Source: Caenimonas aquaedulcis (GTDB lineage: Bacteria > Pseudomonadota > Gammaproteobacteria > Burkholderiales > Burkholderiaceae_C). From it: a stretch of DNA of 64,000 bases. The notes beneath the pieces were generated by a model. That model saw nothing but the letters and a program-made list of their open reading frames with translations, was not told the DNA's origin and searched no databases. A program made the position numbers and the translations under genes. Positions 38,715 through 50,789 of the stretch are shown here, in pieces. Location of the stretch: NCBI RefSeq assembly GCF_015831345.1, contig NZ_JADWYS010000001.1, positions 2,260,618-2,324,617 of the forward strand, written 5' to 3'. How positions within the stretch are numbered: position 1 is the stretch's first letter; every line of letters starts with the position of its first letter.

Positions 38715-40037
38715 ATGAGCAAAGACCGCGATTACGGCTTCGGCACGCGCGCGATCCACGCGGGCGCCGTGCCCGACCCGGTGACGGGCGCGCGCGCCAC
38801 GCCGATCCACCAGACCACGAGCTTCGTGTTCGATTCGGCCGAGCATGCGGCAAGCCTGTTCAACCTGCAGACCTTCGGCAACGTGTATAGCCGCATCAGC
38901 AACCCGACCGTCGCGGTGCTGGAAGAGCGCGTGGCCTCGCTCGAAGGCGGCCGCGCGGCACTGGCCTGCGCCACCGGCATGGCGGCGCAGATGACGGCCC
39001 TGCTCGCGATCCTGAAGGCGGGCGACCACATCGTCGCGGCGTCCACGCTGTATGGCGGCACCGTCGGACAACTGGGCATCGGCTTCTCGCGCCTGGGCAT
39101 CGAGACGTCCTTCGTCGACCCCGAAGACCCGGAGAACTTCCGCCGCGCCATCCGCCCGAACACGCGCGCGGTGTACGGCGAGACGCTGGGCAATCCGCTG
39201 GTGAACGTGCTCGACATCGAAGCGGTCGCGCGCATCGCGCATGACCACGGCCTGCCGCTCATCATCGACAACACGGTCGCCAGCCCCTACCTGTGCAACC
39301 CCTTCGCCTTCGGCGCGGACATCGTCGTGCACAGCGCCACCAAGTACCTGGGCGGCCACGGCACCACGATGGCGGGCGTCGTCGTGGAGTCCGGCAAGTT
39401 CGACTGGGGCTCGCCGCTGTCCAAAGACAAATTCCCCGAGATGCTCGAGCCGAGCCGCGCGTACCACGGCGTGAAGTTCTACGAGACCTTCGGCGATTTC
39501 GGCTACACGATGAAGGCGCGCATGGAGGTGAACCGCACCTTCGGCGGCTCGCTCTCGCCGCTGAACGCATGGCTGATCCTGCAGGGCATCGAGACGTTGC
39601 ACCTGCGCATGCAGGCGCACTGCCGCAACGCGATGCAGGTCGCGCGCTTCCTGCAGTCGCATCCGCTCGTGGGCTGGGTGAACTACCCGGGCCTGCCGGA
39701 GTCGCCGCACCACGCGCTCGCGCAGAAGCAGTTCCGGAGCATCGACGGCTTGCCCGGCTCGTCCGGCATCCTCACCTTCGGCATCCGGTCTCCCGATGCA
39801 GCGAAGGCGGGCGAGCGCTTCATCGACGCCTGCGAATTCCTCAGCCACCTCGCGAACATCGGCGACGCGAAGACGCTCGTGATCCATCCCGCCTCCACCA
39901 CGCATCGCCAGTTGAACGAAGAAGAACTGGCGCGCGCCGGTGTGCGGCCGGACATGATCCGCCTGTCGGTGGGCATCGAGGAAGCCGACGACATCGTCTG
40001 GGACATCGACCAGGCGCTGCGCCAGGCCGTGCGATGA
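38715..40037 (+). CDS. metY: O-acetylhomoserine (thiol)-lyase family enzyme
   Basis: A 440-residue PLP enzyme of the Cys/Met metabolism family. YSRISNPTVAVLEERVA near 55 and ATGMAAQ near 90 are substrate- and phosphate-binding parts, and HSATKYLGGHG near 210 has the Schiff-base lysine. Long members with IHAGAVPDPVTGAR at the start are usually O-acetylhomoserine sulfhydrylases that make homocysteine from O-acetylhomoserine and sulfide. No SAM riboswitch is visible in the short 10-base gap upstream. Confidence 0.85.
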   Translation: MSKDRDYGFGTRAIHAGAVPDPVTGARATPIHQTTSFVFDSAEHAASLFNLQTFGNVYSRISNPTVAVLEERVASLEGGRAALACATGMAAQMTALLAILKAGDHIVAASTLYGGTVGQLGIGFSRLGIETSFVDPEDPENFRRAIRPNTRAVYGETLGNPLVNVLDIEAVARIAHDHGLPLIIDNTVASPYLCNPFAFGADIVVHSATKYLGGHGTTMAGVVVESGKFDWGSPLSKDKFPEMLEPSRAYHGVKFYETFGDFGYTMKARMEVNRTFGGSLSPLNAWLILQGIETLHLRMQAHCRNAMQVARFLQSHPLVGWVNYPGLPESPHHALAQKQFRSIDGLPGSSGILTFGIRSPDAAKAGERFIDACEFLSHLANIGDAKTLVIHPASTTHRQLNEEELARAGVRPDMIRLSVGIEEADDIVWDIDQALRQAVR

Positions 40038-40043
40038 CGCCCC

Positions 40044-41132
40044 TCAGCGACGGGTGAGCCAGTAGTACAGGCCGGCGATGGGCCGGCCCTGGTCTTCGCG
40101 GATCGGGTGCTCCTCGCGCGCCGTCACGGCGAATCCGTTTCGCGCCGCGAGTTCCGCGAGGTAGCTCGCCGAGTGCGCGTATCGCAGACTGGTTCGCAGC
40201 GCAAAACCGTCCGGCGTGTGCTTCTCCACGGAAAAGCAGAACACGCCTTGCGGCACCAGCGCCGCCGCCGCGGCTTCGAACACGCCTTCCAGGGCGCCCA
40301 CGTAGATGAAGACGTCGGCAGCCACGACCAGGTCGAACCGCTGGCGTGCGTCACGAAGGAACTGCTGCGCATCGGCCTGCACGACGCTGTCGTATGCGCC
40401 GCGCGCCTGCGCCTGCCGCACCATGTTCGCGGACAGGTCGACGCCTTGCAGTGCGATGGCCATCGGCCGCAGCAGCGGGCCGCACAGCCCGGTGCCGCAA
40501 CCCAGGTCCACGGCCTGCGCGAACACGCGTCCCATGCCGCGCAGGCGCGCGGCGAGGACATCCGGCGCGCGGTAGTGCAGCACCTGCAGCAGATGCTCCT
40601 CGAAGCCGTCGGCGTAGGTGTCGAACAGCGTTTCGACATAGCCGGGCGGCGGCGCCTCGGGCGTGTCGTTGCCGTCCAGCGCGGCGAGGTAGTAGGCGGT
40701 GAGTTGCGGATCGGCGCCGCATTCCAGCGCGCGCCGGTAGGCGGCCGCCGCCGGCGCGGGCCGCCCCATTTCGCGCAGCAAGGTCCCGCGCAGCGTCCAC
40801 GCGGCGCCTTGCGCGGGGTTTATGTCGATGGCGCGGTCGATCGACTCCAGGGCGTGCTGGTGCCGCCCGAGCTCCGCGAGCGCCGTCGCGCGGTGTCCCC
40901 AGGCCTGCGCATCCCCGGGCTCCTGCCGCAGCGCATCGCCCAGCAGTTCCGCGGCCTCTTCGAAGCGACCCAGCTTCAGCCTCGTCGCGCCCAGGTTGAC
41001 CAGGATCGACGCGCGGCCGGGCGCCAGCGCGAGCGCGGCGGTGAACTGGCGGTCCGCCACGTCGAAGCGGCCCGCCTCGAAATGCGCGACGCCCGCCAGA
41101 AAGAACTCTTTTGCCTGCGCGAGGGTGTCCAT
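40044..41132 (-). CDS. TPR-containing class I SAM methyltransferase
   Basis: A 362-residue cytosolic protein. Residues 5-140 form about three to four tetratricopeptide repeats ([38 protein letters not shown] and similar). Residues 190-340 are a Rossmann methyltransferase with [15 protein letters not shown] as motif I and [12 protein letters not shown] as motif II. The [12 protein letters not shown] segment before it is typical of the family. The substrate is unknown, probably a protein partner selected by the TPRs. It converges with metY and is divergent from hemE. Confidence 0.85.
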   Translation of the reverse strand: MDTLAQAKEFFLAGVAHFEAGRFDVADRQFTAALALAPGRASILVNLGATRLKLGRFEEAAELLGDALRQEPGDAQAWGHRATALAELGRHQHALESIDRAIDINPAQGAAWTLRGTLLREMGRPAPAAAAYRRALECGADPQLTAYYLAALDGNDTPEAPPPGYVETLFDTYADGFEEHLLQVLHYRAPDVLAARLRGMGRVFAQAVDLGCGTGLCGPLLRPMAIALQGVDLSANMVRQAQARGAYDSVVQADAQQFLRDARQRFDLVVAADVFIYVGALEGVFEAAAAALVPQGVFCFSVEKHTPDGFALRTSLRYAHSASYLAELAARNGFAVTAREEHPIREDQGRPIAGLYYWLTRR

Positions 41133-41173
41133 GGACCGATGATAAGGACGCCCGCGCCTGCGACAATCGGAGG

Positions 41174-42265
41174 ATGAGTTTCGCGCCCCTGCAGAACGAC
41201 ACGTTCCTGCGCGCCTGCCGGCGCCTGTCCACCCCCTACACCCCCGTCTGGCTGATGCGCCAGGCCGGCCGCTACCTGCCCGAGTACCGCGAGACGCGTG
41301 CTCGCGCGGGCAGCTTCATGGGCCTCGCCACCAACACCGACTACGCGACCGAAGTGACGCTGCAGCCGCTGGAGCGCTACCCGCTCGACGCGGCGATCCT
41401 CTTCTCGGACATCCTCACGGTGCCCGACGCGATGGGCCTCGGCCTGAGCTTCGCGCTGGGCGAAGGCCCGCGCTTCGCCAAACCCGTGCGCGACGAAGCC
41501 GCCGTCGGCGCGCTCGAGGTGCCGGACATGGAGAAGCTGCGCTACGTCTTCAACGCCGTCACGTCCATCCGCCGCGCGCTGGATGGCCGGGTGCCGCTGA
41601 TCGGTTTTTCGGGCAGCCCGTGGACGCTCGCTTGCTACATGGTCGAAGGCGCGGGCTCGGACGACTACCGCATGGTCAAGAGCATGCTCTACAGCAGGCC
41701 CGACCTCATGCACCGCATGCTGCAGGTCAACGCCGATTCGGTGGCGGCTTACCTCAACGCGCAGATCGACGCCGGCGCGCAGGCCGTGATGATCTTCGAC
41801 AGCTGGGGCGGCGTGCTGGCGGACGGCGCCTTCCAGGAGTTCAGCCTCGCGTACACGGCCCGCGTGCTTTCCCAGCTCAAGCGTGAGCACAACGGCGAAT
41901 CGATCCCACGCATCGTCTTCACCAAGGGCGGCGGGCAATGGCTCGCGGAAATGGCCGAGCTCGACTGCGACGCGCTCGGCGTCGACTGGACGGTGAACCT
42001 GCGGCGCGCGCGCGAGCTGCTCGGCGGCAGGAAGGCATTGCAGGGCAACCTCGACCCCAATGTGTTGTTCGCGCCGCCTGCGCGTATCGAGTCCGAAGTG
42101 GCCAAGGTGCTCGACGCATTCGGCGCGCCGCACACGGGCACCGGCACCGGCCCCACGCACATCTTCAACCTCGGCCATGGCATCAGCCAGCACACACCGC
42201 CTGAGCATGTGACGACCCTGGTGAGCGCCGTCCACACGCATTCGAGACGCATGCGGGGCGCCTAA
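41174..42265 (+). CDS. hemE: Uroporphyrinogen decarboxylase
   Basis: A 363-residue protein closely matching Hem[21 protein letters not shown] near 20 (substrate-binding Arg residues), [16 protein letters not shown] near 80 with the catalytic Asp, [18 protein letters not shown] near 140 and FNLGHGI near the end. It decarboxylates four acetates of uroporphyrinogen III to give coproporphyrinogen III in haem synthesis. The initiation site is odd: GGAGG directly abuts the ATG at 41174 with no spacer, and no alternative start is evident. Confidence 0.95.
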   Translation: MSFAPLQNDTFLRACRRLSTPYTPVWLMRQAGRYLPEYRETRARAGSFMGLATNTDYATEVTLQPLERYPLDAAILFSDILTVPDAMGLGLSFALGEGPRFAKPVRDEAAVGALEVPDMEKLRYVFNAVTSIRRALDGRVPLIGFSGSPWTLACYMVEGAGSDDYRMVKSMLYSRPDLMHRMLQVNADSVAAYLNAQIDAGAQAVMIFDSWGGVLADGAFQEFSLAYTARVLSQLKREHNGESIPRIVFTKGGGQWLAEMAELDCDALGVDWTVNLRRARELLGGRKALQGNLDPNVLFAPPARIESEVAKVLDAFGAPHTGTGTGPTHIFNLGHGISQHTPPEHVTTLVSAVHTHSRRMRGA

Positions 42266-42341
42266 GCGCCTCCACAACAGCTTCGTCATCAGGGAGTTCC
42301 CTAGCAGACATCGGCAGCAAATTCTTTGCCAGATGCTTGAC

Positions 42342-42350
42342 TTATGCACA
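42342..42350 (+). promoter_or_regulatory. DnaA box TTATGCACA
   Basis: Exact match to the TTATNCACA consensus in the hemE-priA spacer. Confidence 0.5.
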
Positions 42351-42519
42351 AAAACGGCTTGGTACCCCTTACGGCGCCGGCCGGCTTGCTACAAAACCCA
42401 TAGCGAACGTAAGTGCTTGATTTTGAACGACTTAATTTCCCGCACTTTTTACGGGCAACCCAGCCAAGCCCTTGATTTTTCAAGCTTCGGCGGTCGGCGG
42501 CGGGCAGCTATCAACAAAG

Positions 42520-42528
42520 TTATCCACA
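42520..42528 (+). promoter_or_regulatory. DnaA box TTATCCACA
   Basis: Exact match to the strongest E. coli-type DnaA box, 96 bases before the priA start and inside a short inverted repeat. Confidence 0.55.
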
Positions 42529-42623
42529 ACTTTGGATGCCGCGTGGCAAATGGCTTCTAAATCAAAGACTTAACGCGGTATTCGCAAGTTGACCTGAAGA
42601 TTCGACGGTAAAGCTCCCCTTCC

Positions 42624-44687
42624 ATGCCGTACACGCTCGCCGTCGTCGTCCCAACGCCCGCACACAGCAATATCAGCGGACCGCTGAGCTACCAAAGTGA
42701 GCTGCCACTTGCTGCGGGAACGCTCGTGCGCGTGCCCCTTGGCCGCCGCGAGGTGCTGGGCATCGTCTGGGACGAGGAAGCGGGCGCCGTCCAGACCGGG
42801 CCGGAAGTCGTCACGAAACCGATCGCGGGTGCGCTGGACGGAATTGCGCCCCTCGTTGCCGGATGGCGACAGCTCGTCACGTTCGCCGCGCGCTACTACC
42901 AGCGGGGCTTGGGCGAGGTGGCGCTCGCGGCGCTGCCGCCGCAGCTGCGCGACCTCGACGGGACGCAGCTGGCCAGGCGCCTGAAGCGCGTCACGGCGGC
43001 CGATTCGCCCGGCACCCTGTCCGCGCCGCTGCCTCCCAATGCCGAACAAGCCGCGGCGCTCGATGCGATCAGCGCTTCGGCCGCGCCCTTCCTCCTGTTC
43101 GGCGCGACGGGCAGCGGCAAGACCGAGGTGTACCTGCAGGGCGTGCAGCGGATGCTGCAGAAGGACCCGCGTGCGCAGGCGCTGGTGATGGTGCCCGAGA
43201 TCAACCTCACGCCGCAGCTGCAGGAGCGATTCGTCACGCGCTTCGGCGCGGGCGCCGTCGTGGCGATGAACAGCGGCATGACGCCCGCGCAGCGCCTGAA
43301 GAGCTGGCTCGCCGCGCACAGCGGCCAGGCGCGCATCGTGCTCGGCACCCGGATGGCGGTGTTCGCATCGATGCCCAGGCTCGGGCTGATCGTCGTCGAC
43401 GAGGAGCACGACCCGAGCTACAAGCAGCAGGAAGGCGCGCGCTATTCGGCCCGTGACCTCGCCGTGTACCGCGGCATGATCGACGGCGCTGCCGTGGTAC
43501 TCGGCTCGGCCACGCCTTCGCTGGAGAGCTGGCACGCCGCCGACAAGGGCCGCTACACGCGGCTTTCCATGGCCGCGCGCGCCTCCGATGCGCAGGACGC
43601 CGCGCCGCCGGGCTTTCCCGCCGTGCGCATGGTCGACATGAACCTGCAGCCGAAGCGCACCGTCTTTTCGCCGCAATTGCTCGACGCGATCGCGCAGCGC
43701 GTGTCGCGCGGCGAGCAGTCGCTGGTCTTCCTCAATCGCCGCGGCTATGCGCCCGTGCTCGCCTGCAGCGCCTGCGACTGGAAGAGCGACTGCCCCAACT
43801 GCAGCGCCTACCGCGTCTTCCACAAGATCGACCGCACGCTGCGCTGCCACCACTGCGGCTTCGCCGAGCGCGTGCCGCGCGCGTGCCCGTCGTGCGGCAA
43901 CGTGGACATCGCGCCCATCGGCCGCGGCACCGAGCAGATCGAGGAACACCTGGGCGAGCTGTTGCGGGGCGTGCGCCAGCCCGGCGGCGAGCCCGCGCGC
44001 ATCGCGCGCATGGATGCGGACACGACGCGGCTGAAGGGCGCGCTGGAAGAGCAGCTCGCGCGCGTGCACGCCGGCGACGTGGACGTGCTCGTGGGCACGC
44101 AGATGGTGACGAAGGGACACGACTTCCGCCGCATCACGCTGGTGGCCGCAGTCAACCCGGACAGTGCGCTCTTCTCCAGCGACTTCCGCGCGCCGGAGCG
44201 GCTCTTCGCGCTGTTGCTGCAGGCTGCGGGGCGCGCAGGACGCGATGCGGTGCATGCGGCCGCCAGCGAGATGTGGGTGCAGACCTGGCACCCCGGGCAT
44301 CCGCTCTTCACCTCGCTGCGCCGCCACGACTACCCGGGCTTCGCGGCGCAGCAGTTGAAGGAGCGCGAGCAGGCGGGCATGCCGCCCTTCGCGTTCCAGG
44401 CGCTGCTGCGCGCCGAGGCACGCACGCAGGAAATCGCGCAGGCGTTCCTGCACGCCGCGAAAGCGCAGGCCGAAACCCTGCCCGACGCCGCGGCCGTCGC
44501 GATCTATTCGGCGGTGCCGATGGGCGTCCAGCGCGTGGCGAACGTGGAGCGCGCCCAGATGCTCGTGGAATGCGCGACGCGCGCGCCGCTGCAGCGCTTC
44601 CTCGCGGCGTGGCAGCCGGTGCTGCACTCGCTGCGCGAGAAGGGCCTCATCCGCTGGGCCGTCGACGTCGACCCGCTGGTGATCTGA
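42624..44687 (+). CDS. priA: Primosomal protein N' (replication restart helicase PriA)
   Basis: A 687-residue SF2 helicase. It has an N-terminal 3'-OH-binding domain, Walker A FGATGSGKTEV near 162, DEEHD Walker B near 268, and a cysteine-rich zinc region (LACSACDWKSDCPNCSAY, LRCHHCGF, CPSCGN) near 380-430. The C-terminal helicase lobe contains GTQMVTKGHDF and AAGRAGR. It reloads the replisome at stalled forks and D-loops. The ATG lacks a strong Shine-Dalgarno site. DnaA boxes lie upstream. Confidence 0.95.
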   Translation: MPYTLAVVVPTPAHSNISGPLSYQSELPLAAGTLVRVPLGRREVLGIVWDEEAGAVQTGPEVVTKPIAGALDGIAPLVAGWRQLVTFAARYYQRGLGEVALAALPPQLRDLDGTQLARRLKRVTAADSPGTLSAPLPPNAEQAAALDAISASAAPFLLFGATGSGKTEVYLQGVQRMLQKDPRAQALVMVPEINLTPQLQERFVTRFGAGAVVAMNSGMTPAQRLKSWLAAHSGQARIVLGTRMAVFASMPRLGLIVVDEEHDPSYKQQEGARYSARDLAVYRGMIDGAAVVLGSATPSLESWHAADKGRYTRLSMAARASDAQDAAPPGFPAVRMVDMNLQPKRTVFSPQLLDAIAQRVSRGEQSLVFLNRRGYAPVLACSACDWKSDCPNCSAYRVFHKIDRTLRCHHCGFAERVPRACPSCGNVDIAPIGRGTEQIEEHLGELLRGVRQPGGEPARIARMDADTTRLKGALEEQLARVHAGDVDVLVGTQMVTKGHDFRRITLVAAVNPDSALFSSDFRAPERLFALLLQAAGRAGRDAVHAAASEMWVQTWHPGHPLFTSLRRHDYPGFAAQQLKEREQAGMPPFAFQALLRAEARTQEIAQAFLHAAKAQAETLPDAAAVAIYSAVPMGVQRVANVERAQMLVECATRAPLQRFLAAWQPVLHSLREKGLIRWAVDVDPLVI

Positions 44688-44690
44688 CGC

Positions 44691-45593
44691 TCAGGACTGC
44701 TTGATGCGCAGGGCTGCGTCGTAGAGATCGTTGCGCGGCTCGCCGGTGATTTCCGCGGCGAGCTTCACGGCGGTCTTCAAGGGCAACTCCTGCAGCAGCA
44801 GCGTCAATACACGCAACCCGCCATCGCCTTGCGCGGCTTGCGGCGCGGCGTGCAGCACGAGCGCGAATTCGCCGCGTGTGCGCTGCGCATCGGCCGCGAG
44901 CCAGGCGGCGAACTGCGCGCAGGGCAGCGTCGCGACTTCCTCGAACTGCTTGGTGAGCTCGCGCCCGACCGTGATGCGCCGCTCGCCCAGCGCGGCGAGC
45001 GAGGCGGCGAGCGCTTCGATGCGATGCGGCGCTTCCAGCAGCACCTGCGCGCGCGGCTCGGCGCCGAGCACCTGCACCGCGCGGTCGCGCTCGGTCGCCT
45101 TCGAGGGCAGGAAGCCCGCGAACACGAAAGCCCCATCGTCGCCCGACGCACCGGCCACGCTCAGCGCCGCCGTCACGCTGCTCGCGCCGGGCAGGGGCAC
45201 GACGCGAAAACCCGCATCGCGCACCGCGGCGGCCAGGCGCGCGCCCGGGTCGCTCACGGCGGGCGTGCCCGCATCGCTCGCGTACGCGACGCGCTGCCCC
45301 GCGGCCAGGCGCTCGACCACCTTCTGGGCGGCCTCCGCTTCGTTGTGCTGGTGCACGGCCAGCCACTGCGACGGACTCTTGTCGATGCCGTAGGCGCGCA
45401 GCAGCGTCTGCGTGTGCCGCGTGTCCTCGCACGCCACCGTCTCGGCGATCGCCAGCACGTGCAGCGCGCGCAGGCTCACGTCGGCGAGATTGCCGATGGG
45501 CGTGGCGACGATGTAGAGCGCCCCTTGCGGATAATGCTGCGACCCGGCCGCCTCGCGGGCCGCGGTCAAGGCCGAAGAAAAAGAAGCGCTCAA
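44691..45593 (-). CDS. rsmI: 16S rRNA (cytidine(1402)-2'-O)-methyltransferase
   Basis: A 300-residue SAM methyltransferase of the SPOUT-unlike tetrapyrrole-methylase fold. It has YIVATPIGNLADVSLRAL near 25, ACEDTRHTQTLL near 55, SDAGTPAVSDPG near 95 and LPGASSVTAAL near 120. RsmI methylates the ribose of C1402 in the 16S rRNA P-site region. The only suitable initiator is TTG 45593, which directly abuts the divergent yraN ATG; TTG 45569 is an alternative. It converges with priA. Confidence 0.92.
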   Translation of the reverse strand: MSASFSSALTAAREAAGSQHYPQGALYIVATPIGNLADVSLRALHVLAIAETVACEDTRHTQTLLRAYGIDKSPSQWLAVHQHNEAEAAQKVVERLAAGQRVAYASDAGTPAVSDPGARLAAAVRDAGFRVVPLPGASSVTAALSVAGASGDDGAFVFAGFLPSKATERDRAVQVLGAEPRAQVLLEAPHRIEALAASLAALGERRITVGRELTKQFEEVATLPCAQFAAWLAADAQRTRGEFALVLHAAPQAAQGDGGLRVLTLLLQELPLKTAVKLAAEITGEPRNDLYDAALRIKQS

Positions 45594-45995
45594 ATGGAAA
45601 CTCCACGCAAGAAGGCAGACGGCAGTACCACCCGCACCACCACCACGAAGCAGGCCGGCGACGCCGCCGAGGGCGCCGCGCTGGCCCATCTGCAGGGCCA
45701 GGGCCTGCGGCTGCTCACGCGCAATTATCGAACGCCGGGGCGCGGCGGCGGGGAAATCGACCTCGTGATGCGCGAGCCCGGCGGCACGCTGGTCTTCGTC
45801 GAGGTGCGCCAGCGCGCCAGCCGCGACTTCGGCGGCGCGGCGGCGAGCGTGAGCCACTTCAAGCAGCGCCGCATCATCTTCGCCGCGCGCCACTACCTCA
45901 TGCGCCTGCCCCAGCAGCCACCCTGCCGCTTCGATGTCGTCAGCGTGGAGCCGGGCGGGATCCAGTGGCTGCGCGGGGCGTTCGACGCGTCTTGA
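45594..45995 (+). CDS. yraN: YraN family protein (UPF0102, endonuclease-like fold)
   Basis: A 133-residue protein with the UPF0102 signature: AGDAAEGAALAHLQGQGLRLLTRNYR at residues about 20-45, then GEIDLVMREPGGTLVFVEVRQR (PD-(D/E)xK-like nuclease core). The conserved K of VEVK is R here (VEVRQR). The biological role is not established. It is divergent from rsmI with no intervening bases, as part of the conserved rsmI-yraN-diaA-dolP neighbourhood. Confidence 0.88.
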   Translation: METPRKKADGSTTRTTTTKQAGDAAEGAALAHLQGQGLRLLTRNYRTPGRGGGEIDLVMREPGGTLVFVEVRQRASRDFGGAAASVSHFKQRRIIFAARHYLMRLPQQPPCRFDVVSVEPGGIQWLRGAFDAS

Positions 45996-46035
45996 TCGCC
46001 GGAACTGCCCTCGCCTCCCAGGACAGCTGTGAACC

Positions 46036-48687
<2,652 letters not shown>

Positions 48688-48702
48688 CGCCGGCGCCGGG
48701 CG

Positions 48703-49605
48703 CTATTTCAGGCGCTTGATCAGGCTGGACGTGTCCCAGCGCTTGCCGCCGAGCTGCTGCACGTCCGCATAGAACTGGTCCACCAGCGCCGTCACCGGCA
48801 GCCGCGCGCCGTTGCGCTTGGCCTCGTCGAGCACGAGGCCGAGATCCTTGCGCATCCAGTCCACCGCGAAGCCGAAGTCGAACTTGTCGTCGACCATCGT
48901 CTTGCCGCGGTTGTCCATCTGCCAGCTTTGCGCGGCGCCCTTGCCGATCACGTCCAGCACCTGCTTCATGTCCAGGCCGGCCCGCTGCCCGAAGGCGATC
49001 GCCTCGGACAGCCCCTGCACGAGACCCGCGATCGCGATCTGGTTGACCATCTTCGCGAGCTGGCCGCTGCCCGCCTCGCCCAGCAGCGTGAACGCGCGCG
49101 CGAAGGCCATCGCCACGGGCCTGGCCGTCTCGAAAGCCGCCGCGTCGCCGCCGCACATCACCGTGAGCAAGCCGTTCTGGGCGCCGGCCTGGCCGCCCGA
49201 CACGGGCGCGTCGACGAAGGCGAGACCCTTGGCCGTCGCGGCGGCATACAACTCGCGCGCGACATTGGCCGAGGCCGTCGTGTGGTCGACAAAGACAGCG
49301 CCCCTGGACATTCCGGCGAAGGCGCCGTCGTCGCCCAGCGCGACCGCGCGCAGGTCGTCGTCGTTGCCGACGCAACAGAACACGATGTCGCGCCCCGCCG
49401 CCGCTTCGCGCGGCGTGGCTGCCGCCTTGCCCTTGAATTCATCCGTCCACGCCTTGGCTTTCGCGGCGCTGCGGTTGTAGACCACCACGTCGTGGCCGGC
49501 CAGGGCCAGGTGCCCCGCCATGGGAAAGCCCATGACGCCCAGGCCGAGGAAGGCGACTTTGCGCGGGGCCGTGGGCTCGTAAGTCTTCGGGTTGGTACTG
49601 CTCAT
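48703..49605 (-). CDS. NAD(P)-dependent beta-hydroxyacid dehydrogenase family protein
   Basis: A 300-residue dehydrogenase with a Rossmann motif (VAFLGLGVMGFPMAGHL near 17), the substrate-binding DAPVSGGQAGAQNG near 130 and the catalytic-lysine segment GQLAKMVNQ near 185. The family includes 3-hydroxyisobutyrate, tartronate semialdehyde and L-threonate dehydrogenases, as well as GLYR-type succinic semialdehyde reductases. It follows pilU by five bases and may share its transcript, but a functional link with pili is not apparent. The substrate is unknown. Confidence 0.85.
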   Translation of the reverse strand: MSSTNPKTYEPTAPRKVAFLGLGVMGFPMAGHLALAGHDVVVYNRSAAKAKAWTDEFKGKAAATPREAAAGRDIVFCCVGNDDDLRAVALGDDGAFAGMSRGAVFVDHTTASANVARELYAAATAKGLAFVDAPVSGGQAGAQNGLLTVMCGGDAAAFETARPVAMAFARAFTLLGEAGSGQLAKMVNQIAIAGLVQGLSEAIAFGQRAGLDMKQVLDVIGKGAAQSWQMDNRGKTMVDDKFDFGFAVDWMRKDLGLVLDEAKRNGARLPVTALVDQFYADVQQLGGKRWDTSSLIKRLK

Positions 49606-49610
49606 GGCGC

Positions 49611-50747
49611 TCAGACGATGGCCATGTGTTCGGTGCCCGCGGACAGGTCCTGCGTCTTGGCGCGCTGGCTGTTGAGCTTGATCTGCAGGCGCAGGTCGTT
49701 CACGGAGTCCGCATTGCGCAGCGCGTCTTCGTAGCTGACCACGTTGTTCTCGAAGAGGTCGAACAACGCCTGGTCGAAGGTCTGCATGCCCATCTGGCGG
49801 CTCTTTTTCATGATCTCCTTGATCTCGGAGACTTCGCCCTTGAAGATCAGGTCGGACACGAGCGGGGAGTTCAGCATGATTTCCACCGCGGCCTGCCGGC
49901 CCTTGCCGTCCTGCTTGGGCACCAGGCGTTGCGAGATGAAGGCCTTGAGGTTGAGCGACAGGTCCATCAGGAGCTGCGCACGCCGCTCTTCGGGGAAAAA
50001 GTTGATCACGCGGTCCAGCGCTTGGTTGGCGCTGTTGGCGTGCAGGGTCGCCATGCACAGGTGGCCGGTTTCGGCGAAGGCGATGGCGTGCTCCATGGTC
50101 TCGCGGTCGCGGATTTCGCCCATGAGGATCACGTCGGGCGCCTGGCGCAGCGTGTTCTTCAGCGCGGCTTCCCAGTTGTCGGTGTCCAGGCCCACTTCCC
50201 GCTGGGTGATCACGCAGTTCTTGTGCGGATGTACGAATTCGACCGGGTCCTCGATCGTGATGATGTGGCCCTGCGAATTCTCGTTGCGCCAGTCGATCAT
50301 CGCGGCGAGCGTCGTCGACTTGCCCGAGCCCGTGGAGCCGACCAGGATGCACAGCCCGCGCTTGGACATCACGACGTCCTTCAGCACCTGCGGCACGCCC
50401 AGCCCGTCGATCGTCGGCAGCACCTGCGGGATCACCCGCAGCACCATGCCGACCTTGCCCTGTTGCACGAACGCGTTCACGCGGAAGCGCCCGATGCCCG
50501 GCGGCGAGATCGCGAAGTTGCACTCCTTGGTGCGCTCGAATTCCGCGGCCTGCTTGTCGTTCATGATCGAGCGCGCCAGCGCCAGCGTGTGCCCGGAATT
50601 GAGCGGCTGCGGCGACACCTTGGTCACCTTGCCGTCGACCTTGATCGCCGGCGGGAAGTCGCCCGTGATGAACAGGTCGCTGCCGTTGCGGCTGACCATC
50701 AGCTTCAGCAGGTCGTTGATGAATTTTGTTGCCTGGTCGCGTTCCAT
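49611..50747 (-). CDS. pilU: Type IV pilus accessory retraction ATPase PilU
   Basis: A 378-residue secretion-type ATPase with GSTGSGKST (Walker A near 135), the Asp box IITIEDPVEFVH, Walker B VILMGEIRD and the His box GHLCMATLHANS. It differs from PilT in its longer C-terminal tail (ending AGTEHMAIV) and SQGHIITIED. PilU works with PilT to power pilus retraction under load. It lies 42 bases downstream of pilT. Confidence 0.93.
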   Translation of the reverse strand: MERDQATKFINDLLKLMVSRNGSDLFITGDFPPAIKVDGKVTKVSPQPLNSGHTLALARSIMNDKQAAEFERTKECNFAISPPGIGRFRVNAFVQQGKVGMVLRVIPQVLPTIDGLGVPQVLKDVVMSKRGLCILVGSTGSGKSTTLAAMIDWRNENSQGHIITIEDPVEFVHPHKNCVITQREVGLDTDNWEAALKNTLRQAPDVILMGEIRDRETMEHAIAFAETGHLCMATLHANSANQALDRVINFFPEERRAQLLMDLSLNLKAFISQRLVPKQDGKGRQAAVEIMLNSPLVSDLIFKGEVSEIKEIMKKSRQMGMQTFDQALFDLFENNVVSYEDALRNADSVNDLRLQIKLNSQRAKTQDLSAGTEHMAIV

Positions 50748-50789
50748 GGTGATGAACCCCTAATTCGATTGCCTGCGATGGTCGCGTGA

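Larger units (their letters stand above)
42266..42623. other. 358-bp AT-richer hemE-priA spacer with DnaA boxes and a repeated octamer
   Basis: This gene-free stretch is visibly less GC-rich than its flanks. It holds TTATGCACA (42342-42350) and TTATCCACA (42520-42528), both exact matches to the DnaA-box consensus TTATNCACA; the second is flanked by AAAG/CTTT arms. The octamer CTTGAYTT appears three times (about 42336, 42416 and 42471). I see no convincing ORF or terminator. It probably carries the priA promoter and may be DnaA-responsive. Confidence 0.55.

Noticed and set aside
42266..42623. Chromosomal replication origin in the hemE-priA spacer
   Set aside because: Only two DnaA boxes, no AT-rich unwinding element of convincing size, and no dnaA/dnaN/gyrB context.
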